A DNA stretch of 64,000 bases, from assembly GCF_032163395.1 (NCBI RefSeq), contig NZ_CP119968.1, positions 295,501 through 359,500 of the forward strand, written 5' to 3'. A program made the position numbers and the translations under genes. Every line of letters begins with the position of its first letter. Within the stretch, counting starts at the first letter, position 1. This document shows, in pieces, positions 44,851 through 54,646 of the stretch. The stretch is from Gloeocapsopsis dulcis. Its GTDB lineage: Bacteria > Cyanobacteriota > Cyanobacteriia > Cyanobacteriales > Chroococcidiopsidaceae. A model generated the notes under the pieces. That model was not told the DNA's origin and made no database searches. It saw only the letters and a list, made by a program, of their open reading frames with translations.

Positions 44851-45358
44851 GTGGCACTGAAGAACGGTTTTCACTGGTAGCAACACCAAGAATACCAAAA
44901 AAAGGCTTAAGGGGAATTTTTATTCCACTTTCTGATGGAAATTCTGCAATTTGTTTCTCTAAATCTAGTGGAATAAAATGTATTTTGTGTTCAGAAAAAT
45001 GTTTAGGTAATGCTCCTTTGTCAGGATACATCACATTAAACCCAATTGGTAAGCGTGGATAGATTGCCTCTAATTTGACTTCTATTACATCTCCAGGCTG
45101 AGCATCTCTAATATAAATTGGTCCTGTCAACAAGTGTGGTCCTGAATCGACTTGTTGTTCTGTAGGAAGATGTTGACAAATCTCTAAAAAGTCAGGGGTG
45201 AGAAACTCTGGTGGTGCTTTGTCATAAACATAAAAGCCTGTGTATGTTTCTACGTCAATACTGTCACCTGAATTAATCGTTAAAACCGGTTTCAATTGGT
45301 GGGAAAATCCGCCTAAATGTACTGTGTGGCAGTTAGCTTTCAGAATATGATGCGTCAT
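44851..45358 (-). pseudogene. N-terminal fragment of a formamidase/acetamidase
   Basis: From an ATG at 45358 about 168 codons match acetamidase/formamidase (HTVHLGGFSHQLKPVLTI, SGPHLLTGPIYIRDAQPGDVIEV, KPFFGILGVATSE). Family members are about 310 aa, so the C-terminal half is gone. At ENRSSVPP the sequence switches to ABC-permease coding sequence in a different frame. A deletion of the region between the two genes explains this. The enzyme cannot be active. Confidence 0.83.
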
Positions 45359-45420
45359 GCGATCGCAATGTAGACCACAATCAAGAATTTTAACTTGTGG
45401 AGGTTAATTCAGAATTAAGA

Positions 45421-45478
45421 GTGTGCGCAGGCACACTTTGTTTGAGTAGCCCCGACTTCAATCAAAGGGCATCTGTGA
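45421..45478 (+). repeat. 58-nt element copy 1, upstream of porin gene
   Basis: GTGTGCGC...CTTTGTTTGAGTAGCCCC...GCATCTGTGA pattern. It aligns gap-free with 54455-54512 (about 80% identical). In this copy the first 16 nt form a perfect hairpin (GTGTGC-4 nt-GCACAC). It ends 138 bp before the porin ATG. Confidence 0.8.
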
Positions 45479-45615
45479 ATCATGCTAAGTAATGTCAACA
45501 GCTGCTAACAAACAAGAGAAAAGCCCCTAGTAATGTTATCTAAATTACATATAGCTCGAGGAAACTCAGATAATATTTTGGCTACCTAAATCTTTTTATA
45601 TAGGTGCGAGAAATA

Positions 45616-47361
45616 ATGACGAACGTTGCAACTGCCTGGAAGGGTAGTTTAATTGCTGCGACAACTTTCTGGTGCTTATTATTTCAGGCTACATTTTTAC
45701 CATTATCAAAAGCATGGGGATCGCCAACACAAGCGATCGCGACTACAACCAATCAAAATATTACCGACACAATGGCACAAGTGACATCGGTATCGCAGTT
45801 ATCCGATGTACAACCTACCGACTGGGCATTCCAAGCACTACAATCACTCGTGGAACGCTATGGCTGTATTGCCGGTTATCCTGATAGTACGTATCGAGGT
45901 AATCGCGCTTTAACTCGTTATGAGTTTGCTGCAGGGTTGAATGCATGTTTAGATCGCGTTAATGAATTAATTGCCGCAGCATCTGCGAATCAAGTGACCC
46001 GAGAAGATGTCGAGACGCTACAAAGACTAGGGACAGAATTTGCTGCAGAACTTGCAACTTTACGCGGTCGTGTAGATACTTTAGAAGCCCAAGTTGCAGA
46101 ACTCGAAGCCAATCAATTTTCAACTACCACTAAACTCACTGGTAATGTTTTTGTTAATCTTACTGGTGCATTTGCTGATGGCACGATTTTAGCCGAAGGA
46201 GAGACGGCATTTAGAACTCAGCCAAGAACTGCAACACCATTACTGCGGGAAATTGATGAAGACCCTAGCATTACCCTTAGTAATCTAGTTTGGCTGAATT
46301 TCAATACATCTTTTACCGGAAGAGACTCATTAGTTGTACAACTCGGTGCAGGTAATGGTAACTCTCCAGCCAATCAATTTGTTTCAGCAGGCTTGTTTAA
46401 TACTTGGGGAGTTCCTTTTACCGATCAAACAACTGCACCTGGAGGGGCTGCTGGTGCAAATGACGTTGTTGTTCGCGAACTGTTTTACAGCTTTCCTGTA
46501 ACAGACAATCTTCAGGCTGTCGTTGGTTCGCGGATTAACTGGTATCGCTATTTTGATGCAAACCGCTTTACATTCTTTTTAACGGGTGCTGGTAGTTTTA
46601 ACTCCAGTGGTAGTACACTTTTAAACACAATTGACCGTGGATCGGGTCTAGCACTTTTGTGGCAAATTAACGAACAATTCGGGTTCAATGTTGCCTATTT
46701 GGGTGAAAATACAGAATTTCTCCCTGCTGGAGTATTTAACTCCTCAAGCAATCCTAGCCAAGGTTTATTTGCTCCTACTAATACAATTACTGCCGAGTTA
46801 ACTTTTTCTCCAAGCGATCGCTTTAATGTCAGATTACTCTATAACCGCTCTAATATTAGAGCGGTTGGCGGACAAATCGGCGGTGCAATTGGCGAACCGA
46901 TTTATGGCTTTGCTGATGATGGATTTGATGGTTCTGTTGATAATTCTACAGCAGATGTCTTTAGTGTTAACTTTGATTGGTTAATTGCTGATGGCTTTGG
47001 TATCTTTGGGCGTTACGGCTACGGTACTACTAATTTATTTCCTTTAACTCCTGGTTTACCAACTGGAGAAGTCAACGCTCAATCACTACAACTAGGAATC
47101 GCATTTCCTGACTTGATTAAGGAAGGTGCACTATTTACAGCTTCTTATGTTATTCCCTTCTCAATTCTCGATGGACGTAATTTTCTGGCATCTGGTGGTG
47201 GAGATGGTGGAGTACAGTATGAGTTTGAAGCAACTTATTTCTATCCACTCACAAACAATATTGCGCTTGTTCCAGCATTTTATGTGATTGGCAACCCTAA
47301 CAATTTCAGCAATAATCCGACAGTCTATGTTGGTAATTTGCGCGCCCAGTTTAGCTTTTGA
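45616..47361 (+). CDS. SLH-domain porin (iron uptake / OprB-type outer-membrane protein)
   Basis: A frame open from a GTG at 45604; the ATG at 45616 (581 aa) is taken as start because AGGTG lies upstream. Residues 1-35 form a signal peptide. An SLH domain for cell-wall anchoring follows (about 60-110: VQPTDWAFQALQSLVERYGC, GYPDSTYRGNRALTRYEFA), then a coiled coil (about 120-170) and a beta-barrel ending in aromatic residues (NLRAQFSF). This is the usual layout of cyanobacterial outer-membrane porins (SomA/iron uptake porin group). The transported solute is uncertain. Confidence 0.9.
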   Translation: MTNVATAWKGSLIAATTFWCLLFQATFLPLSKAWGSPTQAIATTTNQNITDTMAQVTSVSQLSDVQPTDWAFQALQSLVERYGCIAGYPDSTYRGNRALTRYEFAAGLNACLDRVNELIAAASANQVTREDVETLQRLGTEFAAELATLRGRVDTLEAQVAELEANQFSTTTKLTGNVFVNLTGAFADGTILAEGETAFRTQPRTATPLLREIDEDPSITLSNLVWLNFNTSFTGRDSLVVQLGAGNGNSPANQFVSAGLFNTWGVPFTDQTTAPGGAAGANDVVVRELFYSFPVTDNLQAVVGSRINWYRYFDANRFTFFLTGAGSFNSSGSTLLNTIDRGSGLALLWQINEQFGFNVAYLGENTEFLPAGVFNSSSNPSQGLFAPTNTITAELTFSPSDRFNVRLLYNRSNIRAVGGQIGGAIGEPIYGFADDGFDGSVDNSTADVFSVNFDWLIADGFGIFGRYGYGTTNLFPLTPGLPTGEVNAQSLQLGIAFPDLIKEGALFTASYVIPFSILDGRNFLASGGGDGGVQYEFEATYFYPLTNNIALVPAFYVIGNPNNFSNNPTVYVGNLRAQFSF

Positions 47362-47437
47362 ACCTCTCATCGCTAAATCAAGGAAATTCTTGCATAAATC
47401 AGTTAAACGACTAGCAGTCTTCAATTGGCAATTAGTG

Positions 47438-49447
47438 CTAATAGCTAACCGCTGTAGAACTTATATGTCGCAGGACTTCTGCAACTGACCAAGCTTGGGC
47501 GATCGCACCTCGGGGAATATGCGGTGCATCGCCATCAAAAATCTCTGAAATGGAACCAATACAAGCTTGCGCGTGCAAGTGTTCGAGTAAAGGTTGCCAA
47601 TCGCAGGGAACAGGTTCTGAGTGACAACGTTGCCAAGCGCGGATAAATGCACCAATGAGCCACGTCCACACTGTACCTTGATGATAAGCGCGATCGCGGT
47701 GCTGCACATCTCCTGTACACTGACCAATGTATTGTAAATCCTCTGGGGCTAAACTCCTCAACCCGTAAGGCGTGAGAAGTTTTTGTCGGGCGACTTCTAA
47801 AATTTGACGCCCTTGATGTGTAGGAAAAGCACTATGTTGGTACGAAAGCGCTAAAACAGCATTAGGACGAATTTGCGAATTTAGGCGATCGTCAGGTTCA
47901 ATTGTGTCGTACAGATAGCTTTTTGTTGGATTCCAAAACTTCTGCATTGAGTCTTTAACTTTTTGGGCTTGTTGTTGATAGCGCCGTGCTTGATTCATTA
48001 AACGGGATTCCGATGCCTCTTCTTGGCTTAAGCGTTCTGCCCAAGTACTCGCCCAACATAACGCAGAGTACCACAAAGCATTAATTTCCACAGGCTTACC
48101 ACGACGCGGTGTTACAGGTTGTCCGCCAATAACTGCATCCATCCAAGTCAGGGCGATATGGGGCGCATCCCAACTGACTAGTCCGTCTGTAGCGTCTACT
48201 TGGATATTAAACTTTGTCCCAGTTATAAAGGCTTTATAAATTTGCTGGACTATAGGGTATTCTTCAACTAAAAAATCCCAATCTTGGGTAGCTTCTAGGT
48301 ACAGTCCTAAGGTTTCAATCCACAATAATGCAGCATCAATACTGTTGTAAGACGGTTCAGCACCACTATCAGGAAATGTATTAGGAATCAAACCATTGCG
48401 ACAATAACGACCAAAAGTTTGTAACAGTCCTTTGGCTAAATCAAAACGCTGTGTTGTCAGGCCTAATCCTGGTAGCGCAATGAGTGTATCGCGTCCCCAG
48501 TCATTGAACCAGTGATAACCTGCAATAACTGTGGGTCCAGCAATTGAAGCACGGTGTACTATAAACTGGTCACTTGCACGCAGTAATTGTTGTTGCAGTT
48601 GGGTAGATGAATTCTTGTCTAACTCAAAATTAAAGACTTGAACAAGTCGATTTTGTTCTGCTTGCACAGCATCGCTGAATTCAGAGTTATGCAGCGCAGG
48701 TAAGGCACTACTAGCACCCACTTGTGCTTCTAAGGTAATACAACTGCCTGCCTCTAAGTCAATTGTTAAGTAACCAGGACTAAACAAGTCTTCGCGATCG
48801 CCTAATCCTCTATTTGTTTCTTCAGGTAAACGATAGTTCCAATACCAGACAGGATCATATTGATATTCACCTTGCGTCCAGCGTAGTTGCCAAGGTGTTC
48901 CTATCCATCCAGGGCGTAGTGCTTGCAGAATAATCTGCTGTAGCTCAACAATCTGCGAAAAGTGTAAATTTGGATCAGCTTGCTGTTGATGATGAAAATC
49001 GCGATCTGCAATCATGAAGCGCAACCGCAAAATTCCTTGCACTTCTCCTGTGTAGCAATACTGTATTAAAACACGACTTGTGTTGTCCTGCGGTACAGCA
49101 TTACCCCGTTCCGCGTGTGGCATGATGATTTGTCTCGTTAGCTGCCAATTGTCTTTTTGCCAAACCCAAGTAGGAACTGGCTCAATTTCAAAGCTATTTA
49201 GCAACTGAAAGCCTTCTGGCTCAATAACATCATTACCCCAATAATTTGTTCCTAAGGCAACAACTTTATTTGCAACTTCTAAACTTGCTTCAATATGGGA
49301 CAGTAGTAGCGTCCGCTGACTGGGTGGATCTAATGCCGCAATTAACCAACCATGATACGTCCGCGTGCGGGCGTCGGCAACCGTACCACTCGCAAAACTT
49401 CCTAGTCCATTCGTCAGCAGCCACTCGCGATCATCTAAATTCTTCAT
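47438..49447 (-). CDS. Glycogen debranching enzyme (amylo-alpha-1,6-glucosidase family)
   Basis: A 669-residue protein with an N-terminal GDE_N beta-domain (EWLLTNGLGSFASGTVADARTRTYHG) and a C-terminal (alpha/alpha)6 barrel GDE_C part with the typical YHWFNDWGRDTLIALPGL (about 335-352), PNTFPDSG and GTVWTWLIGAFIRAW. It would remove alpha-1,6 branches or trim glycogen. The last codons overlap a GCTAATAGCTAA-type microrepeat. Start MKNLDDREWLLTNG fits the family. Confidence 0.92.
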   Translation of the reverse strand: MKNLDDREWLLTNGLGSFASGTVADARTRTYHGWLIAALDPPSQRTLLLSHIEASLEVANKVVALGTNYWGNDVIEPEGFQLLNSFEIEPVPTWVWQKDNWQLTRQIIMPHAERGNAVPQDNTSRVLIQYCYTGEVQGILRLRFMIADRDFHHQQQADPNLHFSQIVELQQIILQALRPGWIGTPWQLRWTQGEYQYDPVWYWNYRLPEETNRGLGDREDLFSPGYLTIDLEAGSCITLEAQVGASSALPALHNSEFSDAVQAEQNRLVQVFNFELDKNSSTQLQQQLLRASDQFIVHRASIAGPTVIAGYHWFNDWGRDTLIALPGLGLTTQRFDLAKGLLQTFGRYCRNGLIPNTFPDSGAEPSYNSIDAALLWIETLGLYLEATQDWDFLVEEYPIVQQIYKAFITGTKFNIQVDATDGLVSWDAPHIALTWMDAVIGGQPVTPRRGKPVEINALWYSALCWASTWAERLSQEEASESRLMNQARRYQQQAQKVKDSMQKFWNPTKSYLYDTIEPDDRLNSQIRPNAVLALSYQHSAFPTHQGRQILEVARQKLLTPYGLRSLAPEDLQYIGQCTGDVQHRDRAYHQGTVWTWLIGAFIRAWQRCHSEPVPCDWQPLLEHLHAQACIGSISEIFDGDAPHIPRGAIAQAWSVAEVLRHISSTAVSY

Positions 49448-49582
49448 TTGCTACTCACAATCGTTATGAGTATGATATATTTGTAACAGTTCGACATAAT
49501 TAAGATGTGTGTATGAGTAAGTTTTAGAAAAACACTAGCTCATAGCCATTTAAAAGTAGACGCATCAAGGAGAAATAGTTTA

Positions 49583-50194
49583 ATGCCTCTAAGTTACGCA
49601 GCAGATGGATGCCTCAGAGTTGGTCAAACTGCTCCAGATTTTACAGCTACCGCTGTATTTGACCAGGAGTTTAAGACAATCAAACTCTCTGACTATCGGG
49701 GCAAGTACGTCATTCTATTTTTCTATCCTCTAGACTTTACCTTTGTTTGCCCAACCGAGATTACAGCATTTAGCGATCGCTTTGACGAGTTTAAGGCAGT
49801 TAACACAGAAGTTTTAGGTGTTTCTGTTGATAGTGAATTTTCTCACTTAGCCTGGATTCAAACTGATCGCAAATCTGGTGGAGTTGGCGATCTCAATTAT
49901 CCTCTTGTTTCAGATATCAAGAAAGAAATCAGCGCTGCATACAACGTTCTCGATCCAGAAGCAGGCGTTGCACTACGTGGTCTGTTCATCATTGATAAAG
50001 ACGGTATCATTCAGCACTCGACAATTAACAACTTGTCCTTTGGTCGCAACGTAGAAGAGACACTAAGAACACTCAAAGCAGTTCAGTACGTACAAGATCA
50101 TCCCGATGAAGTATGTCCTGCTGGTTGGCAACCTGGAGATAAGACTATGACTCCAGATCCCGCCAAATCTAAAGTTTACTTCGCTTCTGTGTAA
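49583..50194 (+). CDS. 2-Cys peroxiredoxin
   Basis: A 203-residue typical 2-Cys peroxiredoxin: peroxidatic Cys in FVCPTE (about residue 55), active-site Thr/Pro nearby, resolving Cys in EVCPAGW (about residue 177). It reduces H2O2 and alkyl peroxides using thioredoxin. It has AAGGAGAAA upstream. An intrinsic terminator follows at 50250-50299. Length fits the family. Confidence 0.95.
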   Translation: MPLSYAADGCLRVGQTAPDFTATAVFDQEFKTIKLSDYRGKYVILFFYPLDFTFVCPTEITAFSDRFDEFKAVNTEVLGVSVDSEFSHLAWIQTDRKSGGVGDLNYPLVSDIKKEISAAYNVLDPEAGVALRGLFIIDKDGIIQHSTINNLSFGRNVEETLRTLKAVQYVQDHPDEVCPAGWQPGDKTMTPDPAKSKVYFASV

Positions 50195-50249
50195 ATCACA
50201 AAGAGTTCTGTGTGATGAATCATGCAGAACCTCCAAAATGAAAGATAAT

Positions 50250-50299
50250 AACCCAACACATCTTGAAAAGGGTCACAATATATAGTGTGTTGGGTTTTT
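50250..50299 (+). terminator. Intrinsic terminator of the peroxiredoxin gene
   Basis: Inverted repeat AACCCAACACA (50250-50260) and TGTGTTGGGTT (50286-50296), followed by a T-run. It ends 55-105 bp after the peroxiredoxin stop. Confidence 0.85.
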
Positions 50300-50400
50300 C
50301 CATCAAAAAAAGTGTTAATATTAAACAGTTTTAAAGTAAAACATAGCTAAATTTAGCATAGTGTTTCTGACTTCCCTAATAGAAAAAAAGAGAAGAAATT

Positions 50401-50937
50401 ATGCTAACATCAACAAATTTTAGTGGTTTATTAAACGAGCGCTTTTTTCAAAACTTATTACCAATTCCAGCCGAAGATGCTTTAATTCTGGGTAAAATGA
50501 CACCAAGCTTTGCACTACCAGATATTACTAATGGTCGGCTAGTTAAATTATCAGATTATCAAGGAAAACAACCAGTTTTATTAGCTTTTACGCGAATTTT
50601 TACAGAAAATCAATATTGCCCTTTTTGCTATCCTCATATCATCGATTTAAACGAGAAATATGAGCTATTTACAAGTCGTGGCATCGAAGTTCTCATGATT
50701 TCGAGTACCGATGAACGTCAAAGTCAAATTGTTGTCAAAGAGTTAGGAATCAAACTACCATTGCTTAGCGATCCTAGTTGTCAGATATTTCGCAATTATA
50801 AAGTAGGACAAGCATTAGGCGCACCTTTACCAGCACAGTTTGTGTTAGACAAACAGGGTAAACTGCAATACAGACATCTGTTTTCTTTCTTCTCGCATAA
50901 TGCAAGTATTGAAACACTTTTAGCGCAGTTTGAATAG
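50401..50937 (+). CDS. Peroxiredoxin-like (AhpC/TSA, thioredoxin-fold) protein
   Basis: A 178-residue thioredoxin-fold protein: FALPDITNGRLVKLSDYQGK is the AhpC/TSA start and CPFC (in ENQYCPFCYPHII) replaces the usual single peroxidatic Cys with a CxxC pair, which suggests a disulfide oxidoreductase or an atypical peroxiredoxin. It has no signal peptide. It sits after the 2-Cys peroxiredoxin terminator with its own presumed promoter. GAGAAGAAATT precedes the ATG. Confidence 0.83.
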   Translation: MLTSTNFSGLLNERFFQNLLPIPAEDALILGKMTPSFALPDITNGRLVKLSDYQGKQPVLLAFTRIFTENQYCPFCYPHIIDLNEKYELFTSRGIEVLMISSTDERQSQIVVKELGIKLPLLSDPSCQIFRNYKVGQALGAPLPAQFVLDKQGKLQYRHLFSFFSHNASIETLLAQFE

Positions 50938-50985
50938 AGCAATTAGCTAACAGCTAATAGCTAAATACTAATCGCAAATCGCTTT
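50938..50985. repeat. GCTAA/GCTAATCGC microrepeat
   Basis: AGCAATTAGCTAACAGCTAA then TAGCTAA and CTAATCGC units directly after the stop of the redoxin gene. Similar runs lie at 25062-25087, 34999-35036 and 47427-47452. Confidence 0.6.
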
Positions 50986-50988
50986 TAT

Positions 50989-52008
50989 TTAAAGTTTCAC
51001 CTGCTGAAAGTGACTGCGAGGATTGAAGCTACGGTTATCGCGAATTTTCTCGTAGTACTCGCGTTCAATTGGGGTTAGTTCTTTGGGAGATGCGATCGCA
51101 ATTTTTACGAGTTGGTCGCCGCGTCCGCCTTTTGGTAACGTCCAACCTTTGCCGCGCAATCGTAGCGTTTGACCCGAACGAATGCCTGCGGGTATATTCA
51201 TTTTTACACTACCATCGGGTGTTGGTACTTCAATTACAGCACCCAGTACTGCTTCGTCAGGAGTAATCGGCACTTCACACACCAAATTATCTCCTTCAAA
51301 CTGGAAGAAGGAGTGCGGTAAAAGTTCAACTTTCAAATATAAGTCACCGTGCTGCTGCTGGTTATAGGGGCTTGTTTTTCCTTTACCACGCACGCGAATC
51401 TTGCTCCCAGATTTAGCACCAGGAGGAATGCGCACTTCAATTGTTTCATTTCCTAAGCTAACTCGCTTCTGCACTCCATTAAATGCTTCTGCAAAGCTTA
51501 GTTTAATTGACGCTTCCGTATCTAGAGAAGCACTCGGAGTTGCCGTATCAAAGTTGGAGAAATCGCCAAAGCCATCAAAGCCGCTGAAACCACTTGAGCG
51601 CGGAGTCGTGCGATAAGTATAAGTTTGGCTACCACTACTACTACGACTAGCACCACTGCCTCCAAATCCACCCAAAAGATCGTTTAAGAACTCATCAAAA
51701 GAGCCATATTTACCAAAATCGAATTCTTCAAATCCGACATTAGTACCACCTCCTGATGGCCATCCTTGCCCAGCTTGTTTCCAGTATTGCCCAAACGAGT
51801 CGTATTTTCTGCGTTTTTCAGCATCAGATAAAACTTCGTAGGCTTCGTTTACTTCTTTAAATTTTGCCTCGGCCTGTTTGTTTCCAGGATTAACGTCTGG
51901 GTGATATTTTCGTGCAAGTCGGCGAAAAGCTTGTTTAATTTCATCGTTAGTGGCAGTCTTACTGACTCCCAAAATACTGTAGTAATCTTTGAAGTCGGTT
52001 GCAGCCAT
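50989..52008 (-). CDS. DnaJ-type co-chaperone (CbpA-like, no zinc finger)
   Basis: A 339-residue J-protein: J domain at residues 1-75 ([23 protein letters not shown] at about 37-39), a Gly/Ser-rich linker and a C-terminal substrate-binding region (about 165-320; [19 protein letters not shown]-like blocks: [20 protein letters not shown]), but no Cys-rich zinc finger. This is the CbpA/DnaJ-type-II organisation. It stimulates DnaK. Start ATG at 52008 has AAGGAG upstream. Confidence 0.93.
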   Translation of the reverse strand: MAATDFKDYYSILGVSKTATNDEIKQAFRRLARKYHPDVNPGNKQAEAKFKEVNEAYEVLSDAEKRRKYDSFGQYWKQAGQGWPSGGGTNVGFEEFDFGKYGSFDEFLNDLLGGFGGSGASRSSSGSQTYTYRTTPRSSGFSGFDGFGDFSNFDTATPSASLDTEASIKLSFAEAFNGVQKRVSLGNETIEVRIPPGAKSGSKIRVRGKGKTSPYNQQQHGDLYLKVELLPHSFFQFEGDNLVCEVPITPDEAVLGAVIEVPTPDGSVKMNIPAGIRSGQTLRLRGKGWTLPKGGRGDQLVKIAIASPKELTPIEREYYEKIRDNRSFNPRSHFQQVKL

Positions 52009-52281
52009 CCACTAGTCTCCTTAAGATAAATTAACTTTAATGATTTTATGTAGGTTTTTTGAAAAACTGACTGGATCAGCGATCGCAGTCTCATATCACG
52101 AACAAATACTCTTCTTAAATTAGAGCAATTTTGAATTTAATGCTGTTTAGGAATGCATTAGCGCTTTAAATAAATTCTCCCCCAGCTTCCCCAGCTCAGC
52201 CATATGTAGCAACCTTAAAGCAAAACGATATTACCCCCATACCCTCAGCTTAGCTTCCGAGTCCGACAAGTGCCAGTGCAA

Positions 52282-52836
52282 TTACGTTCGGTTGTTTGTC
52301 AAAGCTGCTGTGTGATATCCGTACTTTAAATTAGAGGGGTAGAGAATCAAGCAATCTAGATCTTCTGTGAGTGTTGGTGGAGCATCTCGCAGTTGACGGT
52401 GCATTCGCAGCACAACTTCTTCTGGTACAATGCGATCGCGTCTTTTATTGCGTGCTAAACACAGCCAAATTGGGGCATCAACCCATACTCCAGTAATGTA
52501 ATTAAAGCCACTAGCACGGGCAAGGGTAATAACTTCGCGTCGATGGCGACGCTGAGCATTCGTAGCATCATAAATTGCTTCAGTGGCAGTTCCTTGAGAA
52601 ATTTGTAGCACAGTTTGCTGAAATTGAATTTGGATTTGACGCCAAATCACTAACCAAGGTCCTTGTATGCTTTCACTGCCAAATAACTGTTGACGCAGCA
52701 TATCGCTAGAAATCAGCCGCCGACGGGGATCTTCCGCCAGCAGCTGTCGCGCTAGTGTTGATTTACCACTACCTGGTAATCCAATCAACAAAATTAGGGA
52801 ACGAGTTGTGATTGATAAAGAGTATTGACAATCCAT
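52282..52836 (-). CDS. P-loop kinase (polynucleotide-kinase/zeta-toxin-like ATPase)
   Basis: A 184-residue AAA-type kinase: Walker A GLPGSGKSTLA (about 19-29), DATNAQRRHRREV (about 90-102) and a C-terminal lid segment RNKRRDRIVPEEVVLRM rich in Arg. This resembles small PNK-like or zeta-toxin-like kinases that act on RNA, sugars or nucleotides; the substrate is not clear. It is separated from glgC by 58 bp on the same strand, so it could be cotranscribed. Confidence 0.82.
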   Translation of the reverse strand: MDCQYSLSITTRSLILLIGLPGSGKSTLARQLLAEDPRRRLISSDMLRQQLFGSESIQGPWLVIWRQIQIQFQQTVLQISQGTATEAIYDATNAQRRHRREVITLARASGFNYITGVWVDAPIWLCLARNKRRDRIVPEEVVLRMHRQLRDAPPTLTEDLDCLILYPSNLKYGYHTAALTNNRT

Positions 52837-52876
52837 CTTATCGCTCGCTCCGGACTTCGTCCCGCTAAACGCTAAC

Positions 52877-52898
52877 GCTCCTCACCCCTCACCCCTAA
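52877..52898. repeat. C-rich (CTCACCCCT) dispersed repeat
   Basis: CTCCTCACCCCTCACCCCTA just overlapping the glgC stop codon; belongs to the dispersed G/C-rich repeat group. Confidence 0.5.
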
Positions 52899-54184
52899 AT
52901 TACCGTACCATCAGGAATAACTGCATTTTTCAGCACAACAGTAATACCACTGCGAATGTAAAATCCTTGAGCTTCGCGTTCTGCCTCTTCTACGCGATCT
53001 TTGTTGATAATCTTGACATCACAACCAATACGCGCATTTTTATCGACAATTGCCCGCCGAATTGTTGTATTTGCACCGATTCCTAAAGGAGTCATGCCAT
53101 CATTGCAGTCTGATTGCCTTTCGGCGAACGGTTGATAAAAGTCTGCTCCCATAATTAATGAGTCTTCAATCGTGCAACCAGCTTCAATCCGGGCACGTAC
53201 ACCTAAGATTGAATGGTGAATGTGACATTTTTTTAAAATACAACCATCCCCTACAATTGATTCGGTAACTTGGCAATCTAAAAGTTTACTAGGCGGTAGA
53301 TAACGCGCCCGCGAGTAAATTGGAGCATGTTCATCGTAAAAGCTAAATTCTGGCTGTGGTTGGCGTGTTAAAGCCAAATTAGCATCATAAAATGCCTCAA
53401 TAGTTCCAATATCTTCCCAATAACCGTCAAATAAGTAAGCTTGAACGTTGTAGTCTTGAGCAGAAGCAGGAATAATTTCTTTCCCAAAATCCGTTTGTTC
53501 TTGAGATTGTTTCAAGAGTTTGATGAGGACGTCTTTTTTAAAAACGTAAATTCCCATCGATGCAATATATGGCTTTTGTTGCGCTTGATCTGCTGTTAAT
53601 CCCAAAATACTGGTATCAACTTGCATCTGACGCAATGCTTCACCTTTGGGCTTTTCGCTAAAATCAACGACTCGTCCAGAATCATTGATTTTCATTAGTC
53701 CAAAATCAGATGCGCGGCGCTCATCCATTGGTACGACCGAAAGCGTAATATCTGCATTGGTATCGCGATGTCTTTGGACGAATAAGCGATAATCCATGCG
53801 GTAAAGATGATCGCCAGATAAAATTAGGTACTCATCAGCATCCCACTCTTCCAATAGCCAAATATATTGGCGGACTGCGTCTGCTGTCCCTTGAAACCAG
53901 TTGGGGTTTTCTGGCGTTTGTTGGGCTGCTAAGACTTCTACAAAACCTTCGGTAAAACCCGAAAAGCTATACGCACGAGCGATATGACGATTGAGTGACG
54001 CCGAGTTGAATTGTGTCAGAACGTAGATTTTAAATATTTCTGAATTAATACAGTTACTGACAGGAATATCGATTAAGCGATACTTCCCTGCCAATGGTAC
54101 TGCTGGCTTGGCACGTAGCTTCGTCAGTGGATAAAGCCGCGTACCTGCACCGCCCCCCAAAATAATCGCTAGTACTTTTTTCAC
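52895..54184 (-). CDS. glgC: Glucose-1-phosphate adenylyltransferase (ADP-glucose pyrophosphorylase)
   Basis: The key enzyme making ADP-glucose for glycogen. The frame is open to 54217, but the GTG at 54184 gives 429 aa, exactly the usual GlgC length, and the conserved start [26 protein letters not shown] precedes the GTG. The substrate motif [20 protein letters not shown] and [11 protein letters not shown] are present. The C-terminal beta-helix ([22 protein letters not shown]) carries allosteric sites. It is regulated by 3-PGA in this group (family knowledge). Confidence 0.95.
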   Translation of the reverse strand: MKKVLAIILGGGAGTRLYPLTKLRAKPAVPLAGKYRLIDIPVSNCINSEIFKIYVLTQFNSASLNRHIARAYSFSGFTEGFVEVLAAQQTPENPNWFQGTADAVRQYIWLLEEWDADEYLILSGDHLYRMDYRLFVQRHRDTNADITLSVVPMDERRASDFGLMKINDSGRVVDFSEKPKGEALRQMQVDTSILGLTADQAQQKPYIASMGIYVFKKDVLIKLLKQSQEQTDFGKEIIPASAQDYNVQAYLFDGYWEDIGTIEAFYDANLALTRQPQPEFSFYDEHAPIYSRARYLPPSKLLDCQVTESIVGDGCILKKCHIHHSILGVRARIEAGCTIEDSLIMGADFYQPFAERQSDCNDGMTPLGIGANTTIRRAIVDKNARIGCDVKIINKDRVEEAEREAQGFYIRSGITVVLKNAVIPDGTVI

Positions 54185-54646
54185 AAAAAATCCTCCCAAC
54201 TGCCATTCAATTCCCAAGTACAGTGTAGGACTGTGTGGGACAGCTGGTAAGGGGGAAAATCACAATATTGGAATTCATCAGGATAAGGGGCGAGGGGTGT
54301 AGGGCTTTGCCCTTCAAGGGAGAGTGGGGTGAGAAATAGAGAAGAATCAGAAACACTTGCCTTTATGGGCATAAAGAATGTGAGTGCGAATAAATTTACC
54401 GCTAGACAAACCGTATACACCTCCGTGAACTTATTCATCAGACTCTTACTTATAGTGTGCGCTCGTCAACTTTGTTTGAGTAGCCCCTGCATGAGTCTAA
54501 GGACATCTGTGATTTACGCAAGAAGTTTATCAAATAACCAGAAATTATGACTTTTCGCGTTTATTCAAGACTGATTTCCATCTCTAGCTAGAACCGCCAA
54601 ACTATGTAGTATCTGTACCTTGTCAATGAAGGACTAGGGAGTATTT
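54185..54646. other. Intergenic region with G-rich repeat and element copy 2
   Basis: About 460 bp. The left part should hold the glgC promoter. A G-rich run at 54286-54332 belongs to the dispersed repeats. Element copy 2 is at 54455-54512. The right part should hold the amylase promoter. No gene is seen. Confidence 0.5.
54455..54512 (+). repeat. 58-nt element copy 2, upstream of amylase gene
   Basis: Gap-free match with 45421-45478 (about 80%). It contains the shared CTTTGTTTGAGTAGCCCC and CATCTGTGA blocks; the opening hairpin is weaker here. It ends 135 bp before the amylase ATG. Confidence 0.8.
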
